Source: Rhodospirillaceae bacterium UBA1479 (lineage in GTDB: Bacteria > Pseudomonadota > Alphaproteobacteria > Rhodospirillales > Casp-alpha2). Taken from it: a stretch of 64,000 nucleotides of DNA. The notes under the pieces were generated by a model, which worked only from the letters and a program-made list of their open reading frames with translations, ran no database searches and was not told where the DNA came from. Shown piece by piece: positions 7,224 to 15,309 of this stretch. The stretch's first letter is position 1, and every line of letters starts with the position of its first letter. Where the stretch lies: positions 62,001 to 126,000 of the forward strand of contig DCRZ01000004.1 of assembly GCA_002325375.1 (NCBI GenBank), in the 5' to 3' direction. A program made the translations under genes and the position numbers.

Positions 7224-9032
7224 CTACCCCTGCGATTCACCGCCGGCCTGGGGGCCTGCTTTCTTCGGCAGAGCGAGCTTAAGGTGCAGTTCCTTGAGCC
7301 GCTCATCAGGCACCAGAGACGGTGCCCCCATGAGCAGATCCTGCGCCTGCTGGTTCATGGGGAAGGCGATGACCTCGCGGATATTCGGCTCGTCGGCCAG
7401 CATCATCACGATGCGGTCGATGCCCGGGGCCGAGCCACCGTGCGGCGGAGCGCCGAACTGGAAGGCCCGGTACATGCCGCCGAATTCCTGCTCCACGGTT
7501 TCCTTGGAATAGCCCGCGATTTCGAACGCCTTGACCATGATGTCCGGCTTGTGGTTCCGGATCGCGCCCGAGGACAGTTCGACCCCGTTGCACACGATGT
7601 CGTACTGGTAGGCCAGGATATCCAGGGGATCCATGGTTTCCAGGGCCTCCAGCCCGCCCTGGGGCATGGAGAACGGATTGTGCGAGAAATCGACGCGTCC
7701 CGTATCTTCGTTCAGCTCGAACATCGGATAGTCGACGATCCAGCAGAAATCGAAGCGGTCCTTGGCGATCAGGTCCAGATCCTGGCCGATCTTGGTCCGC
7801 GCGGCCGAGGCGAAGGATGCGAACTCGCCGGGCACGCCGGCCACGAAGAACACGGCGTCGCCGTCGTTCAGCCCCAGCGACGCCTTGAGCGCCGCCGTGC
7901 GGTCTTCGCCGATGTTCTTGGCGACCGGGCCGGCGCCTTCGCCGTCACGGAAGAAGATGTAGCCCAGGCCCGGCTGGCCCTGGCCCTGCGCCCAGGAATT
8001 CATGCGGTCGCAGAACGCGCGGCTGCCGCCGCCCGGCGCCGGAATGGCGTGGACGCGGACCTTGTCGTTCTTTTCGATCATGCCGGCGAACACCTTGAAG
8101 CCGGAACCGGCGAAGGTATCGGTGACATTCGACATTTCGATCGGGTTGCGCAGGTCCGGCTTGTCGTTGCCGTATTTCAGCATCGATTCCTTATAGGGAA
8201 TGCGCGGGAACGCGCCTTCCGTCACCTTGCGGCCGTTCGCGAATTCCTTGAACACGCCGGACAGAACGGGTTCCAGCGCCGCGAACACGTCTTCCTGGGT
8301 GACATAGGCCATTTCCAGGTCGAGTTGATAGAACTCGCCGGGCGAACGGTCGGCCCGCGCGTCCTCGTCGCGGAAGCAGGGCGCGATCTGGAAATACTTG
8401 TCGAAGCCGGACACCATGAGCAGCTGCTTGAACTGCTGCGGAGCCTGCGGCAAGGCATAGAAATGCCCCGGATGATTACGCGCCGGCACCAGATAATCGC
8501 GGGCCCCTTCGGGCGAGGAGGCCGTCAGGATCGGAGTCTGGATTTCCAGAAAGCCCTGATCGACCATGCGGCGGCGGATCGATGAAATGACGTTGGAGCG
8601 CAGGATGATGTTGGCGTGCGGCTGTTCGCGGCGCAGATCCAGGAAACGGTAACGCAGGCGCGTTTCCTCGCCCAGGTCGGCATCACCGAACACCTGAAGC
8701 GGCAGCATCTCGGCCGCGCTCTCGACATGGAATTCATCAATGCGCACTTCGATGGCGCCCGTCGGAATCGACGGGTTGATGGTTTCTTCCGACCGCTTGA
8801 CCACGGGGCCGGTGATCGTCACCACGCTTTCCGGGCGCACGCCCTCGACCGCCGGGAACAGGCTGCCGGACACGTCGATCACGCATTGCGTCAGGCCATA
8901 ATGGTCACGCAGGTCGACGAACAGCAGGTTGCCGTGGTCGCGTTTGCGGTGGACCCAGCCCGACAGGCGCACGGTGTCGCCGACGTTGTCTTCGCGCAAT
9001 TGGCCACAGGTATGGGTGCGGTAAGGGTGCAT
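7224..9032 (-). CDS. aspS: Aspartyl-tRNA synthetase
   Basis: 602 residues from the ATG at 9032 (MHPYRTHTCGQL, preceded by GAGAAG); an ATG five codons earlier is less likely. The domains are in the expected bacterial order: an OB-fold anticodon-binding domain (about 1-110, VRLSGWVHRKRDHGNLLFVDLRD), the class II catalytic core with motif 2 around FRDEDARADRSPGEFYQLD, a GAD insertion, and motif 3 in FGAPPHGGSAPGIDR. It attaches Asp to tRNA-Asp. Many alphaproteobacteria lack AsnRS and use a non-discriminating AspRS with GatCAB; whether that applies here is inference. It is divergent from the TPR gene. Confidence 0.97.
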   Translation of the reverse strand: MHPYRTHTCGQLREDNVGDTVRLSGWVHRKRDHGNLLFVDLRDHYGLTQCVIDVSGSLFPAVEGVRPESVVTITGPVVKRSEETINPSIPTGAIEVRIDEFHVESAAEMLPLQVFGDADLGEETRLRYRFLDLRREQPHANIILRSNVISSIRRRMVDQGFLEIQTPILTASSPEGARDYLVPARNHPGHFYALPQAPQQFKQLLMVSGFDKYFQIAPCFRDEDARADRSPGEFYQLDLEMAYVTQEDVFAALEPVLSGVFKEFANGRKVTEGAFPRIPYKESMLKYGNDKPDLRNPIEMSNVTDTFAGSGFKVFAGMIEKNDKVRVHAIPAPGGGSRAFCDRMNSWAQGQGQPGLGYIFFRDGEGAGPVAKNIGEDRTAALKASLGLNDGDAVFFVAGVPGEFASFASAARTKIGQDLDLIAKDRFDFCWIVDYPMFELNEDTGRVDFSHNPFSMPQGGLEALETMDPLDILAYQYDIVCNGVELSSGAIRNHKPDIMVKAFEIAGYSKETVEQEFGGMYRAFQFGAPPHGGSAPGIDRIVMMLADEPNIREVIAFPMNQQAQDLLMGAPSLVPDERLKELHLKLALPKKAGPQAGGESQG

Positions 9033-9318
9033 TGGATTACTTCTCATGGTTCGCGCGCGCGATGGAGTTGGTCCGGCGGGGCAATCGCGCGCCCTGAATA
9101 TTCGTCTGACGACGCCGCCGACGTCCGGAACCGGCGGCCCAAACGTCCCGGGTTTCTAGGCGGTCGAACGGCGAAAATCCAGAGGGAATTTGCCGACCGG
9201 CCACCACCCCCGGCCGTCGGCACCACATACGCGAGACAGGTGATTTTCTGAAAAAGCTGTTATACTGCACCTGCGAACACGGCCAGCGACGGCCTGACAC
9301 AAGATGTTAGGAGCCCCA

Positions 9319-9843
9319 ATGATGACCACCACTTGGCGTACCGCCCTTCCCGTCCTGGCGCTTGGCGCCCTGATTGCCTTCTCCCCGTTTGTCACCGCCC
9401 AGCAGGCCAAAGCCGCGGGCAGCGACACGCCGACGACGTCGACCGACGATAAGGACAAAGACAACAAGGAAGGCAAGGCCCTTCGCGACATTCAGGAACT
9501 TCTGAAAAAGAGCCAGTTCGAACCGGCCCTGGCGGCCCTGGTGCCCTATACGGCCCAATACCCCGACAACGCCGACGGCTGGAACCTGCGGGGTTATGCC
9601 TCGCGCAAACTCGGCCATTACGACGTCGCCTTCGACTATTACGAACGCGCGCTGGCCATCGAGCCCAACCATAAGGGGGCACTCGAATACATGGGCGAGC
9701 TTTACGTGGAAATGGGCCAGAAGGACACGGCCCGTGAGCTTCTGGCCCGGCTCGAAGGCCTGTGCCCGCAGGGCTGCACCGAAGTGGCCATGCTCAAGAG
9801 CTTCATCGACGGCATGAGCGAGACAGCGGAACGGCGCTGGTAG
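9319..9843 (+). CDS. Exported TPR-repeat protein
   Basis: 174 residues from the ATG at 9319; ATG 9322 is equally possible, and AGGAG at 9309-9313 serves both. A signal peptide (hydrophobic residues 8-27, then TAQQAKAAG) is followed by a charged Asp/Lys-rich linker. Two to three tetratricopeptide repeats follow (AALVPYTAQYPDNADGWNLR, HYDVAFDYYERALAIEPNHK, ALEYMGELYVEMGQ). TPRs mediate protein contacts, so this is probably a periplasmic adaptor with unknown partners. It ends in a strong terminator and is divergent from aspS. Confidence 0.75.
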   Translation: MMTTTWRTALPVLALGALIAFSPFVTAQQAKAAGSDTPTTSTDDKDKDNKEGKALRDIQELLKKSQFEPALAALVPYTAQYPDNADGWNLRGYASRKLGHYDVAFDYYERALAIEPNHKGALEYMGELYVEMGQKDTARELLARLEGLCPQGCTEVAMLKSFIDGMSETAERRW

Positions 9844-9883
9844 GTGCCAGGCGCCGCTGCCCTAAAAGTCTCTTAAACACATC

Positions 9884-9915
9884 AGGGGCGCGGCAATCCG
9901 CGCCCCTATTCTTTT
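9884..9915 (+). terminator. Strong intrinsic terminator after the TPR gene
   Basis: A perfect 10-base-pair stem (AGGGGCGCGG at 9884-9893, CCGCGCCCCT at 9898-9907) closes on a CAAT loop and is followed by ATTCTTTT. It lies 41 bases past the TPR stop, between convergent genes. The U-tail is on the plus strand. Confidence 0.85.
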
Positions 9916-9930
9916 GGGCTGCGCGGGGGA

Positions 9931-10665
9931 TTACACCAGGATATCGACGCCGGCGTCCGGGTCCGGCAGATGGGCAACCCGGCGGACCAGCCAGACCCCC
10001 AGGTAGATGAACGGCGTATCGGCCAGGGCGATGACCAGCTTGGCCAGATAGCTGGCGACGATGATCTTGAACACCACGTCCCAGGCCAAGCCAAGCCCGA
10101 ACCCCAGGAAGATCGAATTGACGATGCAGGTGTCGGCAAGCTGGCTGATCATGGTCGAGGCATTGTTGCGCAGCCACAGATGCTTGCCCCGCGTCACCCG
10201 TTTCCAGAAATGGAACAGCTTCACGTCCAGCAACTGGGCCGCCAGATAGGCGGTCATGGACCCCAGAATCAGCATGCCCGGCAAGGTAAACACGCTTTCA
10301 TAGGCCAACTGCATTTGTTCCACGGTATCGTAGTTGGCGTTGCCGGCGGGCCAGACGGGAGATCCGGGCACGACCAGGGCGATCTGGATCACGCCCAGGA
10401 TCAGCACGCTCAAGACAAAGCCCGTATAGACCATCAGGTTGGCGCGGCGCTGGCCATAAACCTCGCAAACCACGTCCGTAATCAGGAACGTCAGAGGGTA
10501 GGTGATCAACCCCGCGGTCAGGGTCACCGTTTCGCCGAACAGGCCGTCAGGGAAAGTCTCGGGAAAGGCCAGAAACAGCTTGCCCGCGAGGACATTGGTC
10601 ATCACCAGGACGACCACGAAGGCCGCCATCAGGATGCTGAATACGACTTCCGAGCGATCGCCCAT
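9931..10665 (-). CDS. yhhQ: Queuosine precursor transporter, YhhQ family
   Basis: 244 residues with six or seven predicted membrane segments. The family features are visible: an N-terminal FVVVLVMTNVLAGKLF helix, the ITDVVCEVYGQRRAN loop, and QLADTCIVNSIFL. YhhQ proteins import queuosine precursors (preQ0/preQ1) for tRNA modification. The start has GGGGAAGGGCA upstream. The gene follows a crotonase gene on the same strand by 32 bases and may share its transcript, though the two functions are not obviously linked. Confidence 0.88.
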   Translation of the reverse strand: MGDRSEVVFSILMAAFVVVLVMTNVLAGKLFLAFPETFPDGLFGETVTLTAGLITYPLTFLITDVVCEVYGQRRANLMVYTGFVLSVLILGVIQIALVVPGSPVWPAGNANYDTVEQMQLAYESVFTLPGMLILGSMTAYLAAQLLDVKLFHFWKRVTRGKHLWLRNNASTMISQLADTCIVNSIFLGFGLGLAWDVVFKIIVASYLAKLVIALADTPFIYLGVWLVRRVAHLPDPDAGVDILV

Positions 10666-10697
10666 TGCCCTTCCCCCAAAGGTGTTGCGCCCGCAGT

Positions 10698-11474
10698 CTA
10701 ACCCTTCGCCTTGCGCGCCAGGAAGCCCCCAAGCATGGCCTGGGGCTCACCGGTCTCGAAACTGTCGCCGAACACGGGAATGGTCGCGGCGATGGCGTCG
10801 TCCGGGGTCAGGCTTTCCCAGGACTGAATCAGCATCTTTTGTGTGCGGATCGCGTGCGGGCCGGATTCGACGATGGCCTGAACGGAACGGTCGAGCACGG
10901 CGTCCAGATCTTCCGGTTTGGTCAGAAATTCGACAAAGCCCCACTGATGGGCCGTCGCCGCATCGATCATCTCGCCCGTCATCAGCAGCCAGCGGGTGCG
11001 CCCCCAGCCGACCAGATGCGGCAGCAGCACGGCCTCGATCACGCTGGGCAGACCAACCCGGACCTCGGGCATGCCGAATTTGGCGTTGTCGGCGGCGATG
11101 CGGAAATCGCAGGCCGCCGCCAATTCCATGCCGCCGCCCAGGCAATAGCCGTTGATGCGCGCGATGACCGGCACCGGCAAGTCGCGGATCGCCGCCATGA
11201 CGCCGTGCAGGCGCGTGATAAAGGCTCGGGCCGACGTGGGGTCGAGGGCCGCCATCTCGCCGATGTCGGCGCCGCCGACGAACGACCGGTCGCCCGCACC
11301 TGTGATCACCACGGCGCGCAGGTCCCGGTCGTTTGCCAAATCGCGCAGGGTCTGGGTCAGTTCGGTCATCAGGGCCGAATTCAGAACGTTCAGTTTGTCC
11401 GGCCGGTTCACGCTCAGCCAAGTCACCCCGCCGCGGTCGTCACGCAAAATGGTATCGCTCAAAATGTCCTCCAT
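10698..11474 (-). CDS. Enoyl-CoA hydratase/isomerase family protein
   Basis: 258 residues from the ATG at 11474, chosen to fit the usual family length; ATG 11492 is an alternative, and neither has a good ribosome site. Crotonase features: VNRPDKLNVLNSALM, the oxyanion-hole segment FVGGADIGEM, the second one NGYCLGGGMELAAACDFRIA, and the Glu of MPEVRVGLP. The second catalytic Glu of true hydratases is not in its usual GGTQRL context; IEAVLLPHLVG stands there. The reaction could therefore be hydration, isomerisation or hydrolysis of an acyl-CoA. It is cytoplasmic. Confidence 0.85.
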   Translation of the reverse strand: MEDILSDTILRDDRGGVTWLSVNRPDKLNVLNSALMTELTQTLRDLANDRDLRAVVITGAGDRSFVGGADIGEMAALDPTSARAFITRLHGVMAAIRDLPVPVIARINGYCLGGGMELAAACDFRIAADNAKFGMPEVRVGLPSVIEAVLLPHLVGWGRTRWLLMTGEMIDAATAHQWGFVEFLTKPEDLDAVLDRSVQAIVESGPHAIRTQKMLIQSWESLTPDDAIAATIPVFGDSFETGEPQAMLGGFLARKAKG

Positions 11475-11532
11475 GTTTGTTGCGCGCAGCATTCCGCGCC
11501 TTGACCACGTTGGCAAGATCGCAGCGTTTCAC

Positions 11533-11561
11533 TTTGGCGCGGCAATTCTCTAGCGTATAAC
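11533..11561 (+). promoter_or_regulatory. Candidate sigma-70 promoter for the NIPSNAP-rnd genes
   Basis: TTTGGC (11533-11538) and TATAAC (11556-11561) are separated by exactly 17 bases. Transcription would start near 11568, leaving a leader of about 48 bases with AAGGAGG just before the ATG at 11616. Confidence 0.4.
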
Positions 11562-11615
11562 GGCGTAGCGGCCCGGCACGAAGGACCGCCCGACGCCCAA
11601 GGAGGATAGCCCGAC

Positions 11616-11927
11616 ATGATCATCGACCACCGCACCTATACCGTTCAGCACGGCATGAACAAACAGTACCTGGACCTGTTTGAGGCCGAAGGCCTGCCCG
11701 TTCAGCTTCGCCACCTCAACCTGATCGGATATTTCACGACCTCCGTCGGGCCGCAGAACGAATTCGTGCACCTTTGGAGCTATGACGATCTGACCGACAT
11801 GGAACGCCGCCGCGCCGCCCGCGACGCCGATCCGGACTGGGCCGTCTACAAAAAGAAAAGCGCCGGCATGTTGGTGAAACAAGAGAACAAGCTGATCACG
11901 CCCGTCAGTTTCTCGCCCCTGAAATGA
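11616..11927 (+). CDS. NIPSNAP family protein
   Basis: 103 residues, a single NIPSNAP domain of ferredoxin-like alpha+beta fold: MIIDHRTYTVQHGMNKQYL, then LIGYFTTSVGPQNEFVHLWSYDDL. The biochemical role of bacterial NIPSNAP proteins is not established. A strong AAGGAGG precedes the start. The stop overlaps the rnd start (ATGA), so the two are translationally coupled, although a functional link to RNA processing is not known. Confidence 0.85.
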   Translation: MIIDHRTYTVQHGMNKQYLDLFEAEGLPVQLRHLNLIGYFTTSVGPQNEFVHLWSYDDLTDMERRRAARDADPDWAVYKKKSAGMLVKQENKLITPVSFSPLK

Positions 11928-13075
11928 ACCTAATTACCGACAACGACGAATTGCGGGCGTTCTGCGCACCGCTCGCCACCGTGGACTACGTGACCGTCGA
12001 CACGGAATTCATCCGTGAGCGCACCTATTGGCCGGTGCTCTGCCTGCTGCAGATCGGCGGGCCCGACGGTGCGGCGGCGGTCGACGCCCTGGCGCCGGGC
12101 ATCGATCTCGCGCCCGTGTTCGAACTGTTGGCCAACCGCAACGTGCTGAAGGTCTTCCACGCGGCGCGCCAGGACATGGAAATCTTCTGCCGCGCCATGG
12201 ACGACTGCCCGGCCCCCGTGTTCGACACCCAGATCGCCGCCATGGTCTGCGGGTTCGGCGATTCCGTGGGTTACGAAACCCTGGTCGCCAAGCTGGCCAA
12301 GGCGACCGTGGACAAAAGCTCGCGGTTCACCGACTGGGCCGCCCGGCCGCTGTCGGACAAACAGATCAGCTATGCCCTGTCGGATGTGACGCACCTGCGC
12401 ACGGTTTATGAAAAGCTGCAGGCCAAGCTGGAAAAAAGCGGCCGCCTTGCCTGGGTCGCCTCCGAGATGGAAGCCCTGCACAACCGCAGCTTCTACGAAA
12501 CCGATCCCATGGAAGCCTACGAGCGGCTCAAGGTGCGGCGCCCGTCGCCGCGCCTGTTGGCCATCCTGCGCGAAGTCGCTGCCTGGCGAGAGATCGAGGC
12601 CCAACGCGCCGATGTACCCCGGAACCGCATCGTGCGGGACGAGTCCATCGTCGAGATCGCCCACCATCCGCCGAAGTCCATCGAGAACCTGGCCCGCATC
12701 CGCGGCCTGTCGCAAAAGATGGCCGAGGGCTGGCAGGGCCGCCAGATCATGGAAGCCGTCGAGCGCGGCCGGGCCCTGCCCGATGACGAATGCCCCACAC
12801 CGGTGGAGAAACTCGTCCTGCCGCGCGGCATCGGGCCCGTGGCCGACCTGCTGAAGGTGTTCCTGAAGATGTGCGCCGAGGAATCGGGCGTGGCGCAGCG
12901 CCTGATCGCCAATTCGGAAGACATCGACACCATCGCCGCCTTCGGCGAGGACGCCGACGTGCCGGCGCTCAAGGGCTGGCGGCGCGAACTGTTCGGTGAG
13001 GCGGCCCTGAAGTTGCGCGACGGGCGCATGGGTCTTGCCATCAAGGACCGTGTCCTGACGGTCGTCGATCTGTAA
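11924..13075 (+). CDS. rnd: Ribonuclease D
   Basis: 383 residues, typical for RNase D. The DEDDy exonuclease residues are all visible: D26 and E28 in VDTEF, D84 in HAARQDMEIF, and Y150 and D154 in YALSDVTHL. An HRDC domain follows at about 208-288 (RLLAILREVAAWREIEAQ). The enzyme trims tRNA and other structured RNA 3' ends. It overlaps the NIPSNAP gene by 4 bases and is followed 18 bases later by a GST gene, so all three probably form one transcript. Confidence 0.95.
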   Translation: MNLITDNDELRAFCAPLATVDYVTVDTEFIRERTYWPVLCLLQIGGPDGAAAVDALAPGIDLAPVFELLANRNVLKVFHAARQDMEIFCRAMDDCPAPVFDTQIAAMVCGFGDSVGYETLVAKLAKATVDKSSRFTDWAARPLSDKQISYALSDVTHLRTVYEKLQAKLEKSGRLAWVASEMEALHNRSFYETDPMEAYERLKVRRPSPRLLAILREVAAWREIEAQRADVPRNRIVRDESIVEIAHHPPKSIENLARIRGLSQKMAEGWQGRQIMEAVERGRALPDDECPTPVEKLVLPRGIGPVADLLKVFLKMCAEESGVAQRLIANSEDIDTIAAFGEDADVPALKGWRRELFGEAALKLRDGRMGLAIKDRVLTVVDL

Positions 13076-13093
13076 CTGCGGAGCCCGGCTTTC

Positions 13094-13714
13094 ATGCACC
13101 GTCTTGTCGGACAGTACGATTCCCCGTTCCTACGGCGCGTCGCCGTAACCATGCAGTATTACGGCATTCCCTATGAGCGGGACGTGCTGTCCGTATTCCG
13201 CAATGCCGATCAGGTCGCCGAGATCAATCCGCTGATCAAGGTGCCGGTGCTGATCCTGCCCAATGGCGAAAAGATCTTCGACAGCCAGATGATCCTCGAT
13301 TACCTGGACGAGGAAGCAGGCCCGGAAAAGGCCCTGACTCCGGGAAAAGGGGCCGAGCGCCGCGCCGTCCTGCGCGCCGTCACCATCGGCTGGGGCTTGG
13401 CGGAAAAGAGCGTCGCGCTATCGATCGACAAGAATCTGCACGCCAATGCGCCGTCCCTGCAATGGCGCCACCGGGTGCGCCACCAGATCAAGCTGTGCCT
13501 GGACTGGCTGGAGAACGAGGCGTCGCCCGACGGCCCCTGGTTCTTCGGTGAGAAATTAACCCAAGCAGACATCACCGCAGCGGCCGCCATGGGTCATGTC
13601 CGGTTCCGCCACGAACGGGAACTGGATTGGGACAAGCATCCCCGGTTGAAGCGGATTTTCGACGCCACCATGGCGCTCGACTGTTTCCAGGCCGTGCCGC
13701 TGATCGAGGGTTAA
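13094..13714 (+). CDS. Glutathione S-transferase family protein
   Basis: 206 residues. The N-terminal thioredoxin-like domain (1-80) has the glutathione-contact pattern: SPFLRRV at the active-site helix, cis-Pro in VPVLIL, and DSQMILDYLDE. The C-terminal half is the all-helical domain. The catalytic residue is probably Ser10 of DSPF, as in several bacterial GSTs. The substrate is unknown. It follows rnd and converges with ppx, whose stop is 13 bases away. Confidence 0.88.
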   Translation: MHRLVGQYDSPFLRRVAVTMQYYGIPYERDVLSVFRNADQVAEINPLIKVPVLILPNGEKIFDSQMILDYLDEEAGPEKALTPGKGAERRAVLRAVTIGWGLAEKSVALSIDKNLHANAPSLQWRHRVRHQIKLCLDWLENEASPDGPWFFGEKLTQADITAAAAMGHVRFRHERELDWDKHPRLKRIFDATMALDCFQAVPLIEG

Positions 13715-13727
13715 TCCGACCCGGCCG

Positions 13728-15275
13728 TCAGCTTTCCGACGTCTTGCCGAAGGCCGAGGCCCCGAATCCCAGCGCCGTCGCCAGGGTCTTCAGCCGCCGT
13801 TCCACCGCATCGCCGGTAAACACGTCGCGGTCCTTGACCGGCAGGCCCAGGAACAGTTTTTCCCGTGTCGGCTTCAACGTCGTCCGGCCGATCAGGTCCG
13901 GGGCCGAGCCTGACACCGTATGGCCCAGACGCAGGGCCAACCCGACCGCGTTGGCGATCCGCCGGTCGTCATCATCCAAAAGGTGCAGGACGGGGGCCGC
14001 ATAGGGCAGCTCCGGGTTGCCGTTGTAGCGAACCAGCACGGCCATGGCCAGGAACGCCCGATCAAGATGCGTCAGTCCCGCATAAGGCAGGCGCAGAACG
14101 CGGAAAAAGGCGTGTTCCGCCCGGTAGTCGGGATGTTCGGTCCAGCCGATATCCGACAACAGACAAGCGACATAACGCAGCCGCGCGTGGCGCGCCGACT
14201 CACCCGGGAACAGGGGCGACATCCAATCACGCATTTCAATGCCGGACACGGTAAAACGGCCGCTGCGCTCCGCCAGGGTTTCGCAACCGGCGACCAGGGG
14301 GTCCTGGCTGCGGATTTCCTTGGGCAGCCCTTTGATCATCTGCCCCTCGCGCATGCCGAAGCCGGAAAACACAATCTTTTCCGGACGCGCCACGTTCAAC
14401 AGCTGATCCATGGTCAGGGCCGCAAACGGCAGGGTTTCGATGCGCCGCCGGGGGATCGGCATCTGCTGCAGAGAAGCCTTGCCCAGGCCGGACAGCACCT
14501 GGCACAGGTGGCGCAGGTCGGAATAGCCCATGGTGAAGCCGTCGATGATATGGACCGGATAATGGGTCTGTTCGATGAAGATACGCGCCAGCACACGCCA
14601 TGATCCACCGACGGCGAACAGGGTGCGGCCGCGGATATCCTTCAGCCACGCATGCTGGGCCAATTGTTCCTCAATCAGGGGCGCCGCCTTGCGGATGTCG
14701 CCGCCGACGGCGTCGGGCAGCCGTAAATGGCCCAGAGGCAAGGTCGCATTGGCGCCGAACTGGCCCTTGTCCAGGCTGATCAGGTCGAGCGACCCGCCGC
14801 CCAGGTCGCCGAGCAACCCGTCAGCCTTGGGCACGCCGATCAGCAGGCCCAACGCCGACAGCCGCGCTTCTTCCGCGCCTGACGGGATCTGTACCGAAAC
14901 CTTGAACGTGTTCTCGATTTCCTCGACGAAATGCAGCCCGTCTGCCGCGTCACGCACGGCCGCCGTGGCGACCAGTTCCAGGCGCTCGACCCCCATCACC
15001 TTGGCCAGGCGGATGAACCGGGCCAGGGCCGCCCGCGCGCGCACCACGCCCTTCTTGTTCAGCTTGCCCGTCTTGGCCAGGCCGCGCACCAGGCCGCAGT
15101 CGGATTTTTCGTTGAAGATGGGAACCGGCAGGCGCGCCGGCGTGTCGTAGACGACCAGGCGCACCGACGACGATCCGATATCGACCACGGCAACGCGCCC
15201 ATGGGCACGGTCATCGCCGAACAAGCCGCGCTTGGACGCGGCATCGCCGGTGCCGGTGTCTCTGAAAAGGCTCAT
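13728..15275 (-). CDS. ppx: Exopolyphosphatase / Ppx-GppA phosphatase
   Basis: 515 residues from the ATG at 15275 (MSLFRDTGTG); the longer frame upstream runs back into ppk and lacks family similarity. The actin-like ATPase fold is evident: VAVVDIGSSSVRLVVYD (phosphate 1), catalytic-Glu region SGAEEARLSALG, GDLGGGSLDLISLD (phosphate 2), and a C-terminal HD-like helical domain (VACLLSDIGW). It removes terminal phosphate from polyphosphate or the gamma phosphate of pppGpp. It follows ppk by 34 bases, the classic pair for polyphosphate synthesis and breakdown. Confidence 0.95.
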   Translation of the reverse strand: MSLFRDTGTGDAASKRGLFGDDRAHGRVAVVDIGSSSVRLVVYDTPARLPVPIFNEKSDCGLVRGLAKTGKLNKKGVVRARAALARFIRLAKVMGVERLELVATAAVRDAADGLHFVEEIENTFKVSVQIPSGAEEARLSALGLLIGVPKADGLLGDLGGGSLDLISLDKGQFGANATLPLGHLRLPDAVGGDIRKAAPLIEEQLAQHAWLKDIRGRTLFAVGGSWRVLARIFIEQTHYPVHIIDGFTMGYSDLRHLCQVLSGLGKASLQQMPIPRRRIETLPFAALTMDQLLNVARPEKIVFSGFGMREGQMIKGLPKEIRSQDPLVAGCETLAERSGRFTVSGIEMRDWMSPLFPGESARHARLRYVACLLSDIGWTEHPDYRAEHAFFRVLRLPYAGLTHLDRAFLAMAVLVRYNGNPELPYAAPVLHLLDDDDRRIANAVGLALRLGHTVSGSAPDLIGRTTLKPTREKLFLGLPVKDRDVFTGDAVERRLKTLATALGFGASAFGKTSES

Positions 15276-15309
15276 GCTTCCGCCGGGCTTCTTTTCGGTC
15301 GATGGACGG

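Noticed and set aside
9231..9266. Promoter of the TPR gene (TATACT at 9261-9266)
   Set aside because: The -10 is good but the base pairs at -35 match the consensus at only two of six positions, so it is not listed as a feature.
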